This document shows positions 44,885-54,548 of a stretch of 64,000 nucleotides of DNA, piece by piece (the first letter of the stretch is position 1; each line of letters begins with the position of its first letter). The DNA lies in the NCBI RefSeq assembly GCF_018326285.1, contig NZ_AP023362.1, positions 5,022,001 to 5,086,000 on the forward strand. Reading direction: 5' to 3'. The notes beneath the pieces were generated by a model. That model did no database searches. It was not told where the DNA came from and saw only the letters and a program-made list of their open reading frames with translations. This DNA is from Mycolicibacterium sp. TY81 (GTDB lineage Bacteria; Actinomycetota; Actinomycetes; Mycobacteriales; Mycobacteriaceae). The translations under genes were made by a program, and so were the position numbers.

Positions 44885-47800
44885 GCGAGGCTCGCCGAGC
44901 GAATCAACGGCCGCTGGGCGCGCCACCCCGCCCGAACGCCGCGGCCAACACTGCCGCCGCCCCACCGCCCCGGCGGGCCGAGCTGTCCGACGCCGCCGTC
45001 GTCTCCCGGTCCTGGGGCATGGCCTTCGCCACGCTGGTCAGCCGCATCACCGGGTTCCTGCGCATCGTGCTGCTCGCCGCGATCCTCGGTGCGGCCCTGT
45101 CCAGTTCGTTCACCGTCGCCAACCAGCTGCCGAACATGGTGGCCGCCCTGGTGCTGGAGGCGACCTTCACCGCGATCTTCGTGCCGGTGCTGGCCCGCGC
45201 CGAACGCGACGACGCCGACGGGGGCGCCGCGTTCGTGCGGCGGCTGGTCACGCTCGCCACCGCGCTGCTGCTGCTGACGACGGTGCTGTCGGTCGCGGCG
45301 GCACCGCTGCTGGTGCGGCTGATGCTGGGCAGCGACCCACAGGTCAACGAGCCGCTCACCACCGCCTTCGCGTATCTGCTGCTGCCGCAGATCATCTTCT
45401 ACGGGTTGACCTCGGTCTACATGGCAATCCTGAACAACCGCAACGTGTTCGGGCCGCCGGCGTGGGCGCCGGTGCTCAACAACGTGGTCGCGATCATCAC
45501 GCTGTGCGTGTATGTGCTTGTCCCGGGCGAACTCTCGATCGACCCCGTCGAGATGGGCAACGCCAAGCTGCTCGTGCTCGGCATCGGCACCACGCTCGGC
45601 GTCGTGGCCCAGGCCGGGATCCTGCTGTACTCCCTGCGCCAGCATCGCGTCGACCTGCGGCCGCTGTGGGGTATCGACGACCGGCTCAAGAAGTTCGGCA
45701 CCATGGCCATCGCGATGATGCTGTACGTCCTGATCAGCCAGATCGGGCTGATCGTCGGCAACGAGATCGCCAGCCACGCAGCCGCATCCGGCCCGGCGAT
45801 CTACAACTACGCCTGGCTGCTGCTGCAGTTGCCGTTCGGCATGATCGGCGTGACGGTACTGACCGTGGTGATGCCCCGGCTGTCGCGCAACGCCGCCGCG
45901 AACGACAACCCTGCGGTACTCGCCGACTTCTCGCTCGCCACCCGGCTGACCATGGTGACGCTGATCCCGATCGTCGCCTTCATGACCGTCGGCGGCCCCG
46001 CCATCGGCAGCGCCCTGTTCGCGTACGGCAACTTCGGTGCCACCGACGCGGGTTATCTCGGCATGGCCATCACGCTGTCGGCGTTCACCCTGATCCCGTA
46101 TTCCATGCTGTTGCTGGAACTTCGGGTGTTCTATGCCCGCGAGCAACCCTGGATCCCGATCGTCCTGATCGTCGTGATCACCGTGGTGAAGATCGTCGGC
46201 TCGCTGATCGCGCCGCACCTGACCGACGATCGGGAGCTCGTGGCCGGCTACCTGGGCCTGGCCAACGGCCTGGGCTTCCTGGCCGGTGCGACCGTGGGCT
46301 ACGTGTTGCTGCGGTCGGCACTGCGGCCGCCGCGCGGCCGGATGATCGAGCTGCCGGTGATCCGGACCATCCTGGTGACCGTCTGCGCCTCCCTGGGATC
46401 GGGCCTGCTCGCTTATCTCGCCGACAAACTGCTGGGATTCGACCGGCTCACCGAGCACGGCGGCGCCGCCGGATCGTTGCTGCGCCTGGTTCTGCTCGGC
46501 GTGATCATGCTCCCGGTGATCGTGACGGTGCTGGTAGCAGCCAAGGTGCCCGACGCCCTGGCCGCAGTGGCTTTCGTGAAACGCCGGCTGGGCCGCGGCG
46601 CCCCGACACCGACCCCCGCAGTCCAGGTCAGCTCGGCTGTACCGGACTCCCGGCGGACCTCGGTCCCGTACCCTGGACACGGCATTTCATCACCGGTACC
46701 ACCGCGGCCCGGCGCGTCCGCCACTGGCGGGGCAAACCGGGGCACTGGTACCACGGGCGGGCTTCGGAAAGGATTTGCGGTGACCGACGCACCCGCGGAC
46801 CAGGGATCCGCCCCCATCTCGGATACGTCAGGCGGCGGCAGCGACGATGTCGCCCTGCGGGCCGGCGCCGTCGTCGCCGACGGTCGCTACCGCCTGCTCG
46901 TCTTCCACGGCGGTCCCCCGGATCTGCAATTCTGGCACGCGCTCGACATCGCGCTCGACCGCCAGGTCGCGCTGACGTTCGTCGACCACGACGGCGCGCT
47001 CCCGCAATCGATGGTCCAGGAAATCCTCACCCGGACAAGCAAACTGAGCCACATCGAGGGGCCGGGGCTGGCCCGGATCCTGGACGTCACCCGACTCGGC
47101 CACGGTGGCCTGGTGGTCAGCGAATGGATCCGCGGCGGTTCGCTCGCCGAGGTGGCCGCGACGGATCCGTCGCCGATGGGCGGGGCCCGCGCCATCCAGT
47201 CCCTGGCGTCGACGGCCGAATCCGCACACCGGGCCGGCGTCGCGTTGTCGATCGATCATCCCGGCCGGATCCGGGTCAGCATCGAGGGCGACGTGGTGCT
47301 CGCCTTCCCCGGCACGCTGCCGTCGGCCACACCCGAGGACGACATCCGCGGCATCGGCGCCACGCTGTACGCGCTGCTGATCAACCGGTGGCCGCTGCCC
47401 GAGGCCGGCGCGCTCAGCGGCATGCTGCCCGCGACACAGAACAGCGCGGGCCAGCCCATCGAACCCCGCGCGGTCGACGGGACCATCCCCTTCCAGATCT
47501 CCGCCGCGGCCGCCCGGGCCGTGCAGGAAGGTGGCGGAATCCGTTCGGCCCCAACGCTGTTGAACCTGCTCCAGCAGGCCACCACCGTCGCCGACACCAC
47601 CGAACTGCTCGAGCCCGTCGACAGCTCGCAGGGCCCCGAGTCCGAGGACGCGGCGGAACTCGAAGCGGCCGCCAAGCGGCGCAAGGCACTGCTCATCGGG
47701 GTGGGTGTCGGTGGAGCCATCCTGCTCGTGGCACTGCTGGTGCTGGCGTCGGTGCTCAAGGGCATCTTCGGCGACGTCGGCGGCGGCCTGGACAAGCAGC

Positions 47801-48303
47801 AGCTCGGCCTCAACAGCCAGCGCCCCACCACGAGCGGTGCCCCGACGCCCGGCAATGTGGTGAAACCCGTTGGTGTGACGGTCTTTTCGCCCGGGGGTGG
47901 CGCGGACTCCCCCGAGACCGCCGGCAAGGCCATCACCGGCGCGTCCGGTGACGCCTGGTCGACGGACGTCTACACCGATCCCACGCCGTTCCCCGGGTTC
48001 AAGAGCGGCGTCGGCCTCATGCTGAACCTGCCCCAGGCGACCACGGTCGCGTCGGTCAGCCTGAACCTGACCAGCACCGGCACCGCGATCCAGATCCGGT
48101 CGGCGCAAACCGCCAACCCGTCCTCACTGGACGCCACGACCGTGCTGACGCAACCGGCGACCATGAAGACGGGCTCCAACACCATCACGATCAGCAACGC
48201 GCAGCCGACGCAGCATCTGCTGATCTGGATCTCCACGCTGGGGACCGTCGACGGCAAGAGCAAGACCGACATCTCCAACGTGGTCGTGAAGGCTGCCGCG
48301 TAA
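44881..48303 (+). CDS. murJ: MurJ/MviN lipid II flippase fused to pseudokinase and extracellular domain
   Basis: 1140 residues. Residues about 40-575 form the 14-helix MurJ core (SWGMAFATLVSRITGFLRIVLLAAILG), which flips lipid II across the membrane. About 660-920 is a Ser/Thr kinase-like domain lacking a usable Lys/HRD/DFG set (pseudokinase), which in M. tuberculosis Rv3910 is phosphorylated by PknB and bound by FhaA. One transmembrane helix (about 935-957) leads to an extracytoplasmic beta-sandwich domain (about 1000-1140). The three-part fusion is normal for mycobacteria. Start ATG overlaps the previous stop. Confidence 0.94.
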   Translation: MSEARRANQRPLGAPPRPNAAANTAAAPPPRRAELSDAAVVSRSWGMAFATLVSRITGFLRIVLLAAILGAALSSSFTVANQLPNMVAALVLEATFTAIFVPVLARAERDDADGGAAFVRRLVTLATALLLLTTVLSVAAAPLLVRLMLGSDPQVNEPLTTAFAYLLLPQIIFYGLTSVYMAILNNRNVFGPPAWAPVLNNVVAIITLCVYVLVPGELSIDPVEMGNAKLLVLGIGTTLGVVAQAGILLYSLRQHRVDLRPLWGIDDRLKKFGTMAIAMMLYVLISQIGLIVGNEIASHAAASGPAIYNYAWLLLQLPFGMIGVTVLTVVMPRLSRNAAANDNPAVLADFSLATRLTMVTLIPIVAFMTVGGPAIGSALFAYGNFGATDAGYLGMAITLSAFTLIPYSMLLLELRVFYAREQPWIPIVLIVVITVVKIVGSLIAPHLTDDRELVAGYLGLANGLGFLAGATVGYVLLRSALRPPRGRMIELPVIRTILVTVCASLGSGLLAYLADKLLGFDRLTEHGGAAGSLLRLVLLGVIMLPVIVTVLVAAKVPDALAAVAFVKRRLGRGAPTPTPAVQVSSAVPDSRRTSVPYPGHGISSPVPPRPGASATGGANRGTGTTGGLRKGFAVTDAPADQGSAPISDTSGGGSDDVALRAGAVVADGRYRLLVFHGGPPDLQFWHALDIALDRQVALTFVDHDGALPQSMVQEILTRTSKLSHIEGPGLARILDVTRLGHGGLVVSEWIRGGSLAEVAATDPSPMGGARAIQSLASTAESAHRAGVALSIDHPGRIRVSIEGDVVLAFPGTLPSATPEDDIRGIGATLYALLINRWPLPEAGALSGMLPATQNSAGQPIEPRAVDGTIPFQISAAAARAVQEGGGIRSAPTLLNLLQQATTVADTTELLEPVDSSQGPESEDAAELEAAAKRRKALLIGVGVGGAILLVALLVLASVLKGIFGDVGGGLDKQQLGLNSQRPTTSGAPTPGNVVKPVGVTVFSPGGGADSPETAGKAITGASGDAWSTDVYTDPTPFPGFKSGVGLMLNLPQATTVASVSLNLTSTGTAIQIRSAQTANPSSLDATTVLTQPATMKTGSNTITISNAQPTQHLLIWISTLGTVDGKSKTDISNVVVKAAA

Positions 48304-48339
48304 GTTATCCACAGGGTCTACGGAGCATCTGTGCAGGTC

Positions 48340-48364
48340 GGGACGATTCCGGCCAATTCGCGTC
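48340..48364 (+). promoter_or_regulatory. Possible ECF-type promoter before sigM
   Basis: GGGAC (48340-48344) and CGTC (48361-48364), 16 bp apart, resemble the SigM-type GGAAC/CGTC pattern with one mismatch in the -35. It would support autoregulation; weak evidence. Confidence 0.3.
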
Positions 48365-48398
48365 GGGTGCGTTCCCGGACCCGCTTTATGGTTCGGAA

Positions 48399-48950
48399 GT
48401 GGGGAGTTTCGGGGCGCCACAGTCGGACGCATCAGACGCAGAGTTGCTCGCGGCGCACATCGCCGGTGAGCGGTACGCGTTCGAGGAACTGTTCTACCGA
48501 CACCGGCACCAGCTGTACCGGCTCGCCCGCCTGACGAGCCACGACCCACAGGATGCGCTGGACGCCCTGCAGGACGCGCTGTTCAAGGCCCACCGGCACG
48601 CGCCGCGGTTCCGGCACGACAGTTCGGTGCGCAGCTGGCTGTGCCGCATCGTCGTGAACTCGTGCCTGGACCGGTTGCGGCACAACAAGTTTCACCGTGC
48701 CGAAGAGCTCAGCGACGCCACCTGCCGGACCGCGGACCCCGCACACCGGATCGAGACCACCATCGTCATCGAACGGGCGCTGCTGCGGCTGCCGGTCGAA
48801 CAGCGGGCAGCCGTGGTCGCCGTCGACATGCAGGGCTACTCGGTTGCCGAGACCGCGGCGATGCTGGGTATCGCGGAGGGCACCGTGAAGAGCCGCTGCT
48901 CGCGGGCGCGCGCGAAGCTCGCGCAGTCGCTCGCCCACCTCGCCGACTGA
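48399..48950 (+). CDS. sigM: ECF RNA polymerase sigma factor SigM
   Basis: 183 residues from GTG 48399. Sigma region 2 (about 15-85: AFEELFYRHRHQLYRLARLTSHDPQDA with the DALDALQDALFKAH core-binding segment) and region 4 (about 125-178: RLPVEQRAAVVAVDMQGYSVAETAAMLG). It is followed by its presumed anti-sigma factor gene and lies between murJ and trxB, the order of Rv3910-Rv3913. In M. tuberculosis SigM controls ESX and surface-lipid genes late in growth. Confidence 0.94.
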   Translation: MGSFGAPQSDASDAELLAAHIAGERYAFEELFYRHRHQLYRLARLTSHDPQDALDALQDALFKAHRHAPRFRHDSSVRSWLCRIVVNSCLDRLRHNKFHRAEELSDATCRTADPAHRIETTIVIERALLRLPVEQRAAVVAVDMQGYSVAETAAMLGIAEGTVKSRCSRARAKLAQSLAHLAD

Positions 48951-49037
48951 CGGGTGCCGGTCACGTGACGTTTTCGCCCCGATCACCGGCGACGGTGTAC
49001 CGCGGGTCTCTGCGGCGACCGGATTAGGCTTCGGCAG

Positions 49038-49799
49038 GTGGACGACGAACAGGCCGATCAGTCCGTCTCCCTCGAGCTCCTGGCCGACCTGCAGGCCGGA
49101 CTGCTCGACGACGCCACCGCGGCCCGACTGCAGCGCCGCATCCGCGAGGATCCGGCGCTCGCCCGTCGGTACGCCGCACTCGAACAGGTCCGGCGCGACG
49201 TCCACGACCTGGCGGACGACTCCACCGCCACCGACCTGCCCGCAGACGCGACCGCCCGCATCGGCTCGGCCCTGCGCAACCCCAGCTCGAAGCCGCGCCA
49301 CACCGTCGTCCCCGGTCGGCCCGCCGGTCACGGCGCGCGCACGGCACGTCCCGCCGTCGTCGCCGCGGCCGTCGCTGGGCTGCTCGCCGTCGGCATCGGT
49401 GCCGTCGTGGTGTTAAGCGGACCCGACGAGCCGGCCCGCGTCTCCGCCGGTCCCAAGGCGGCGTCACTGACGGTGCAGCGCCAGGCCGGGATGCCGTGGC
49501 CGGACCGGCAGATCCTGGACCTGCGGAGCCGGCCACCCGAGTTGGGCGCGCTCGCCGCACCGGATCGCCTGCGGTCCTGCCTGACGGGGCTCGGCTACTC
49601 GCCCACCACCGCGGTCCTCGGCGCGGCCACCCTGACGATGCACGACCGTGCCCAGGTGCTCCTGCTGCTCCCGAAAGCCGACGACGGCGCTCTGATGGCC
49701 CTGGTGGTGTCTCCCGGCTGCAATTCGAGCGACGCCGGCCTGGCCGCCGACGCCGTCATTCCCGACGCTCCGGGCCCGCCGGCGCAATCGCGCCGCTGA
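49038..49799 (+). CDS. rsmA: Anti-sigma-M factor (RsmA-like)
   Basis: 253 residues from GTG 49038. A cytoplasmic helical segment (1-about 60: ELLADLQAGLLDDATAARLQRRI) fits an anti-sigma domain. A single transmembrane helix at about 103-127 (VVAAAVAGLLAVGIGAVVVL) and an extracytoplasmic domain of about 120 residues follow. Matches Rv3912, the membrane anti-sigma factor of SigM. It sits 87 bp after sigM and has no zinc-binding HxxxCxxC motif, so signalling is probably not thiol-based. Confidence 0.85.
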   Translation: MDDEQADQSVSLELLADLQAGLLDDATAARLQRRIREDPALARRYAALEQVRRDVHDLADDSTATDLPADATARIGSALRNPSSKPRHTVVPGRPAGHGARTARPAVVAAAVAGLLAVGIGAVVVLSGPDEPARVSAGPKAASLTVQRQAGMPWPDRQILDLRSRPPELGALAAPDRLRSCLTGLGYSPTTAVLGAATLTMHDRAQVLLLLPKADDGALMALVVSPGCNSSDAGLAADAVIPDAPGPPAQSRR

Positions 49800-49824
49800 C
49801 CGCCCCGGAGCCCGCCAAACGGCC

Positions 49825-49851
49825 GGGAACACCGGCACTTACCCTGGTGTT
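49825..49851 (+). promoter_or_regulatory. SigH-type promoter for trxB-trxA
   Basis: GGGAACA (49825-49831), 17 bp, GTT (49849-49851): a full match to the mycobacterial SigH consensus GGGAAYA-N16/17-GTT. It lies 69 bp before trxB. The thioredoxin operon is a known SigH target in M. tuberculosis. Confidence 0.75.
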
Positions 49852-49920
49852 ATAGGCGTACCGACTCTGGCAGCAGGCCGACCAGGTATGAGCCTGACCA
49901 GAGCCAGATGAAAGGCGGCC

Positions 49921-50859
49921 ATGACCACCCAAGACACCGTGCACGACGTGATCATCATCGGCTCCGGGCCGGCCGGCTACACCGCTGCGGTGTACACGGC
50001 CCGCGCGCAACTCAAGCCGCTGGTTTTCGAAGGTGTCCAGTTCGGTGGTGCGTTGATGACCACCACTGAGGTGGAGAACTACCCGGGCTTCAAGGAGGGC
50101 ATCACCGGTCCCGAGCTCATGGAGGAGATGCGCGAGCAGGCGCTGCGGTTCGGCGCCGACCTGCGCATGGAGGACGTCGAGGCGGTGTCCCTCGACGGAC
50201 CCGTCAAGACCGTCACGGTCGACGGCGAGACCCACCAGGCCCGCGCCGTCATCCTCGCGATGGGCGCCGCCGCCCGCCACCTCGGCGTGCCGGGCGAGCA
50301 GGAGCTGATCGGCCAGGGTGTCAGCACGTGCGCCACCTGTGACGGTTTCTTCTTCCGCGACCAGGACATCGCCGTCATCGGCGGCGGCGACTCCGCCATG
50401 GAGGAGGCGACGTTCCTGACGCGCTTCGCCCGCTCGGTGACGCTGATTCACCGCCGCGACGAGTTCCGCGCCTCGCGGATCATGCTGGAGCGCGCGCAGG
50501 CCAACGAGAAGATCACGTTCGTAACCAACACCGAAGTTGTTGCGGTGGAAGGTGATTCGAAGGTCAGCGGGCTGCTGCTGCGCAACACCGTCACCGGCGA
50601 GGAGAGCAAGCTCCCGGTCACCGGCGTGTTCGTCGCCATCGGCCACGACCCGCGGTCGGAGCTGGTGCGCGGCCTCGTCGACCTCGACGACGAGGGCTAC
50701 GTTCAGGTCAAGGGCCGCACCACCAGCACGTCGCTGGACGGCGTCTTCGCCGCGGGCGATCTGGTCGACCACACCTACCGGCAGGCCATCACCGCGGCCG
50801 GCAGCGGCTGCGCGGCGGCCATCGACGCCGAGCGCTGGCTCGCCGAGCACCACGGCTGA
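49921..50859 (+). CDS. trxB: Thioredoxin reductase
   Basis: 312 residues. FAD motif [12 protein letters not shown] near the start, redox-active CATC at residues 137-140, and NADPH motif [12 protein letters not shown]. Transfers electrons from NADPH to thioredoxin, encoded 40 bp downstream. Start ATG 49921 has AAAGG upstream. Preceded by a SigH-type promoter, so it is expected to rise under disulfide stress. Confidence 0.97.
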   Translation: MTTQDTVHDVIIIGSGPAGYTAAVYTARAQLKPLVFEGVQFGGALMTTTEVENYPGFKEGITGPELMEEMREQALRFGADLRMEDVEAVSLDGPVKTVTVDGETHQARAVILAMGAAARHLGVPGEQELIGQGVSTCATCDGFFFRDQDIAVIGGGDSAMEEATFLTRFARSVTLIHRRDEFRASRIMLERAQANEKITFVTNTEVVAVEGDSKVSGLLLRNTVTGEESKLPVTGVFVAIGHDPRSELVRGLVDLDDEGYVQVKGRTTSTSLDGVFAAGDLVDHTYRQAITAAGSGCAAAIDAERWLAEHHG

Positions 50860-50899
50860 TCGTCCTTCCCCCACAGAGTTCACCCGAGAGGAGCAGTAC

Positions 50900-51232
50900 A
50901 TGAGCGAGGGCAGCGCAACGCTGACCGTCACCGACGGTTCGTTCGACAGCGACGTCATCAAGAGCGGCACCCCGGTGCTGGTCGACTTCTGGGCGACCTG
51001 GTGCGGACCGTGCAAGATGATCGCCCCGGTGCTCGAGGAACTGGCCGGCGAGAAGGCCGGGGAGCTGACGATCGCCAAGCTCGACGTCGACGCCAACCCC
51101 GAGACCGCCCGCAGCTTCAACGTCGTCTCGATCCCGACCCTGATCCTGTTCAAGGACGGCGAGCCGGTTAAGCGCATCGTCGGTGCCAAGGGCAAGGCCG
51201 CGCTGCTGCGCGAAATCGCCGACGAACTCTGA
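50900..51232 (+). CDS. trxA: Thioredoxin
   Basis: 110 residues from ATG 50900 with GAGAGGAG upstream. Active site WCGPC (C35, C38), cis-Pro in SIPTL, and standard thioredoxin length. It is the general cytoplasmic disulfide reductase, reduced by TrxB; equivalent to M. tuberculosis TrxC (Rv3914). Co-transcribed with trxB. Confidence 0.97.
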   Translation: MSEGSATLTVTDGSFDSDVIKSGTPVLVDFWATWCGPCKMIAPVLEELAGEKAGELTIAKLDVDANPETARSFNVVSIPTLILFKDGEPVKRIVGAKGKAALLREIADEL

Positions 51233-51389
51233 TCGCATCAGCGGCCGCGCACCCGCCGGTTTCGGCGGGGCGCACCGCTGCTGCCTGTGAAGTTGCGGAA
51301 TCCTGAGGAGCGTCTGCGACAATGGGTCCAGGCGTCCCGCCAGTGCGCAGCTGTCCGCCCGCCTGGCGTCCGTGATTGAAAGGCCAGGA

Positions 51390-52583
51390 ATGTCGATACT
51401 GCGTCGCGGTGACCGGGGAGGTTCGGTCACCGAGATTCGGGCCGCACTGGCCGCCCTGGGGCTGCTGGACAGTCCCGACGCGGATCTCACCACCGGCAAG
51501 CACGTCGCGCTCGACCTCTTCGACGAGGAACTCGACCAGGCCGTGCGTGCCTTCCAGCAGCAGCGTGGCCTGCTCGTCGACGGCATGGTCGGCGAAGCGA
51601 CGTACCGCGCGCTGAAAGAGGCCTCGTACCGCCTGGGGGCGCGCACGCTCTCGCACCAGTTCGGTGCCCCGATGTACGGCGACGACGTCGCCACCCTGCA
51701 GGCCCGGCTGCAGGATCTCGGCTTCTACACCGGACTCGTCGATGGTCATTTCGGCTTGCAGACCCACAACGGCCTGATGTCGTACCAGCGCGAGTACGGC
51801 ATGTTCCCCGACGGCATCTGCGGTCCGGAGACATTGCGCTCGCTGTACTTCCTGGGTTCGCGGGTCACCGGCGGTTCGCCGCACGCCATCCGCGAAGAGG
51901 AACTCGTCCGGCGCAGTGGCCCCCGTCTGACCGGAAAGCGGATCATCATCGATCCGGGCCGCGGCGGCGACGACCGCGGGCTCATCATGACCAGCCCGTC
52001 CGGCCCGGTCAGTGAAGCCGACGTCCTGTGGGACCTCGCCAGCCGGCTGGAAGGCCGCATGACGGCCATCGGCATGGACACGTTCCTGTCGCGCCCCGTC
52101 AGCGGCAGCCCGGCCGACGCCGAGCGGGCCGCAACGGCCAACGCGGTCGGTGCCGATCTGATGATCAGCCTGCGGTGCGCCAGCCTGCCCAGCCCGGCAG
52201 CCAACGGCGTCGCCTCGTTCTACTTCGGCAACTCGCACGGTTCGGTGTCCACCATCGGCCGCAACCTCGCCGACTTCATTCAGCGGGAAGTCGTGGCGCG
52301 CAGCGGTTTACGTGACTGCCGGACCCACGGCCGTACCTGGGACCTGCTGCGGCTCACCCGGATGCCCACGGTGCAGGTCGACATCGGCTACGTGAGCAAC
52401 CCGCACGACCGGGAGCTGCTCACCTCCCCCGGCCACCGCGACTCCATCGCCGAAGGCATCCTGGCCGCCGTGAAGCGGCTGTACCTGCTGGGTAAGAACG
52501 ACCGTCCCACAGGCACTTTCACGTTCGCCGAGCTGCTGGCTCACGAGATGTCGGTCGAGCAGGCCGGCCAGGCCGGCGCCTAG
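51390..52583 (+). CDS. cwlM: CwlM, peptidoglycan regulator of amidase_3 family
   Basis: 397 residues from ATG 51390 (AGGCCAGGA upstream; GTG 51372 gives six more). Two peptidoglycan-binding-1 repeats (about 15-75 and 95-155), then an amidase_3 domain (about 180-375). No signal peptide is present. In mycobacteria CwlM is a cytoplasmic essential protein, phosphorylated by PknB, that stimulates MurA rather than cutting peptidoglycan. In line with that, the N-terminal domain-edge metal motif IIDPGRGGDD has Arg where active amidases have His. Confidence 0.93.
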   Translation: MSILRRGDRGGSVTEIRAALAALGLLDSPDADLTTGKHVALDLFDEELDQAVRAFQQQRGLLVDGMVGEATYRALKEASYRLGARTLSHQFGAPMYGDDVATLQARLQDLGFYTGLVDGHFGLQTHNGLMSYQREYGMFPDGICGPETLRSLYFLGSRVTGGSPHAIREEELVRRSGPRLTGKRIIIDPGRGGDDRGLIMTSPSGPVSEADVLWDLASRLEGRMTAIGMDTFLSRPVSGSPADAERAATANAVGADLMISLRCASLPSPAANGVASFYFGNSHGSVSTIGRNLADFIQREVVARSGLRDCRTHGRTWDLLRLTRMPTVQVDIGYVSNPHDRELLTSPGHRDSIAEGILAAVKRLYLLGKNDRPTGTFTFAELLAHEMSVEQAGQAGA

Positions 52584-52655
52584 CCCTGCTGCCCTCAGGG
52601 TTTTCATCATGCGCGCCACCGCATTTCGGTGCGCGGGCTGGTTGAATCGGTCGGT

Positions 52656-53129
52656 ATGAGTGGCCACGCCACGGTTCTCGTGACCGGCATGTCCGGAGTC
52701 GGCAAGTCGACGACGCTGGCCGGCCTCGCCGAACGGGGTTACGCCACAGTCGATACCGACGACGGGGAGTGGATCGACGTCGTCCACGGCGAGCCGCTCT
52801 GGCGCGAACCGCTCATCGACGAGCTGCTGAAGCAACCGCGCGACGGGCCCTTGTTCGTGCAGGGCACCGTGGCCAACCAGTGGCGCTTCTACCGCCGGTT
52901 CGATGCGGTCGTACTCCTCACCGCCCCAACCGATATCGTGTTGGATCGGCTGCGACGCCGGACCAACAATCCGTTCGGCAAGAGTGCCGACGAGCGCGCC
53001 CGGATCCTGGCCGACATCGCAGAGATCGAACCGCTGCTGCGGCAGTCGGCCACCCACGAGATCGACACGACCCGCCCGCTGCCGGAGGTGGTCGACGCTC
53101 TGGTCGCCATCGCCGCGAAGGCGGTCTAG
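52656..53129 (+). CDS. P-loop kinase-like protein of unknown substrate
   Basis: 157 residues from ATG 52656. Walker A GMSGVGKST (residues 10-18), then YATVDTDDGEWID, and a later LID-like RLRRRTNNPFGKS. The overall size resembles shikimate or gluconate kinases and AAA_18-type proteins, but the substrate-binding residues are not recognisable. Not part of the usual cwlM-parB mycobacterial core, so it begins an accessory block. Confidence 0.8.
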   Translation: MSGHATVLVTGMSGVGKSTTLAGLAERGYATVDTDDGEWIDVVHGEPLWREPLIDELLKQPRDGPLFVQGTVANQWRFYRRFDAVVLLTAPTDIVLDRLRRRTNNPFGKSADERARILADIAEIEPLLRQSATHEIDTTRPLPEVVDALVAIAAKAV

Positions 53130-53414
53130 CGGGCTCCGCTCACTCGTGCCGGCCCGAACCCCGTCTCCCACAGCGTCGTCCTGCAGGGGCCGCCACTGAG
53201 GCCTCATGGCCCGCCTGGCGGACCGGGAAGCGCCGGACGCCCAGACGTCCCCGGATCGCCGGCCGCGCCCCCGATTTCGACCGCGAGGGCGGTTGCGACA
53301 TGAGCGTCACGTGACGCTTGTTCCGGTTGGTCCTGGGTCATCGTGATTCAGGCCCCATCGGCGGGTGTTCCGGCTTGGAGTCCCCATGTCGCTGACCGGA
53401 TTGGGTTCTCCCGA

Positions 53415-54548
53415 TCACAACCACCGTCGGGCCAACAGCGCCACCGGTGACGCGCACCCGACACCGATGAGCGCGAGCACCGTCAGCGATGCTGCCGCAC
53501 CTGAGGCCACGAGCTGCGACCCCGCCCAGGCGCCGGAGAAGATCCCGACTTGAAACGCCAGCACGTACAGATAGGACGCGAAGGCAGCGTTGGGGCAACG
53601 CTTGATGAGGATCGTCTGCATGGTCGGCGCCCAACACGCAAAGGCCGCTCCCCACAACAGAACTGCCGCGACGAACAACCCGCGCGAGCCAGTCAGGCTC
53701 AGCGTCGCGAACGCGATCAGCAGGCCCGTCAGGGCCGCGACGACGACGGCGTAGCGGTGTCGATCGAGCACCCGTCCGGCGACGACGACCGCCGCCAGCC
53801 CGGCGCCGCCATAGCCCAGGAGCAGAACCGGGAGCCCGGCGGCCGAGATCCCGATGTCGCCGGCCAACACCGTAATGAACGAATACGGCGCATAGGCGGC
53901 GGTCACCACCAGCAGCGTCAGTACGCAGACCGCCGCGACGGTGTGCGGCTCACCGGCTGGGCCGGCGGTCGGCGCCGTCACGGTACGACCGATATGCCGG
54001 GGAATCAGCACGGCAATGGCCGCCGCCAAGATCAGGGCAAGCACCGCCAGCACCAGCGACGCGGCTCTCCACCCGATGAGTAGAGAAAGCTGCGTCGTCA
54101 GCGGGGATCCCCCAGCCAACCCCAGTGCCGCCCCGACGAACACCAGCGCGGTCGCCTGCCCCGCACGGCCGGCGGGTGCGAGAGCACTGGCCAGCACCGG
54201 AGCCAGGGACCACACCGAACCATGCAAGATCGCGCCGACGACCCGGGCGAAGACTGCCCACCCGGGCGTCGGTGCGACGGCCAGCAGCAGTTGCGACAAC
54301 GACAGTGAAGCCAAGGCGGCGGTCAGCATGACGCGATGCTCAACGCGACGAGTCGCCAGAGCCACCGGGATGATTGCCACTCCAGCAGCCACCGCGTACA
54401 CGCCCACCAACAGCCCCGCCGCGGGCACTGTCGTGTGCAGTCCGTCGGCCATCTGCGGGACGACGCCGACCGGAAACATCTCCGCGGCGAGATAAACGAA
54501 GGCGGCGGCAGACAGCACGGCCACCCGCCAGTGCCACCTGTCCGTCAC
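53415..54548 (-). CDS. MFS efflux transporter (DHA1, AraJ/sugar-efflux type)
   Basis: 377 residues from GTG 54548, which overlaps the hydrolase stop (GTGA); ATG 54590 gives a longer form. Twelve helices. AAFVYLAAEMFPVGVVPQMADGLHTTVPAAGLLVGVYA-type N-terminus and the absence of a long central loop place it with drug/sugar exporters. Co-transcribed with the upstream hydrolase and probably controlled by the divergent MerR regulator. The 285 bp after it hold no gene. Confidence 0.87.
   Translation of the reverse strand: MTDRWHWRVAVLSAAAFVYLAAEMFPVGVVPQMADGLHTTVPAAGLLVGVYAVAAGVAIIPVALATRRVEHRVMLTAALASLSLSQLLLAVAPTPGWAVFARVVGAILHGSVWSLAPVLASALAPAGRAGQATALVFVGAALGLAGGSPLTTQLSLLIGWRAASLVLAVLALILAAAIAVLIPRHIGRTVTAPTAGPAGEPHTVAAVCVLTLLVVTAAYAPYSFITVLAGDIGISAAGLPVLLLGYGGAGLAAVVVAGRVLDRHRYAVVVAALTGLLIAFATLSLTGSRGLFVAAVLLWGAAFACWAPTMQTILIKRCPNAAFASYLYVLAFQVGIFSGAWAGSQLVASGAAASLTVLALIGVGCASPVALLARRWL

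Noticed and set aside
48305..48313. TTATCCACA directly after the murJ stop
   Set aside because: A single E. coli-type DnaA box; no cluster, and the mycobacterial origin lies past rpmH/dnaA.
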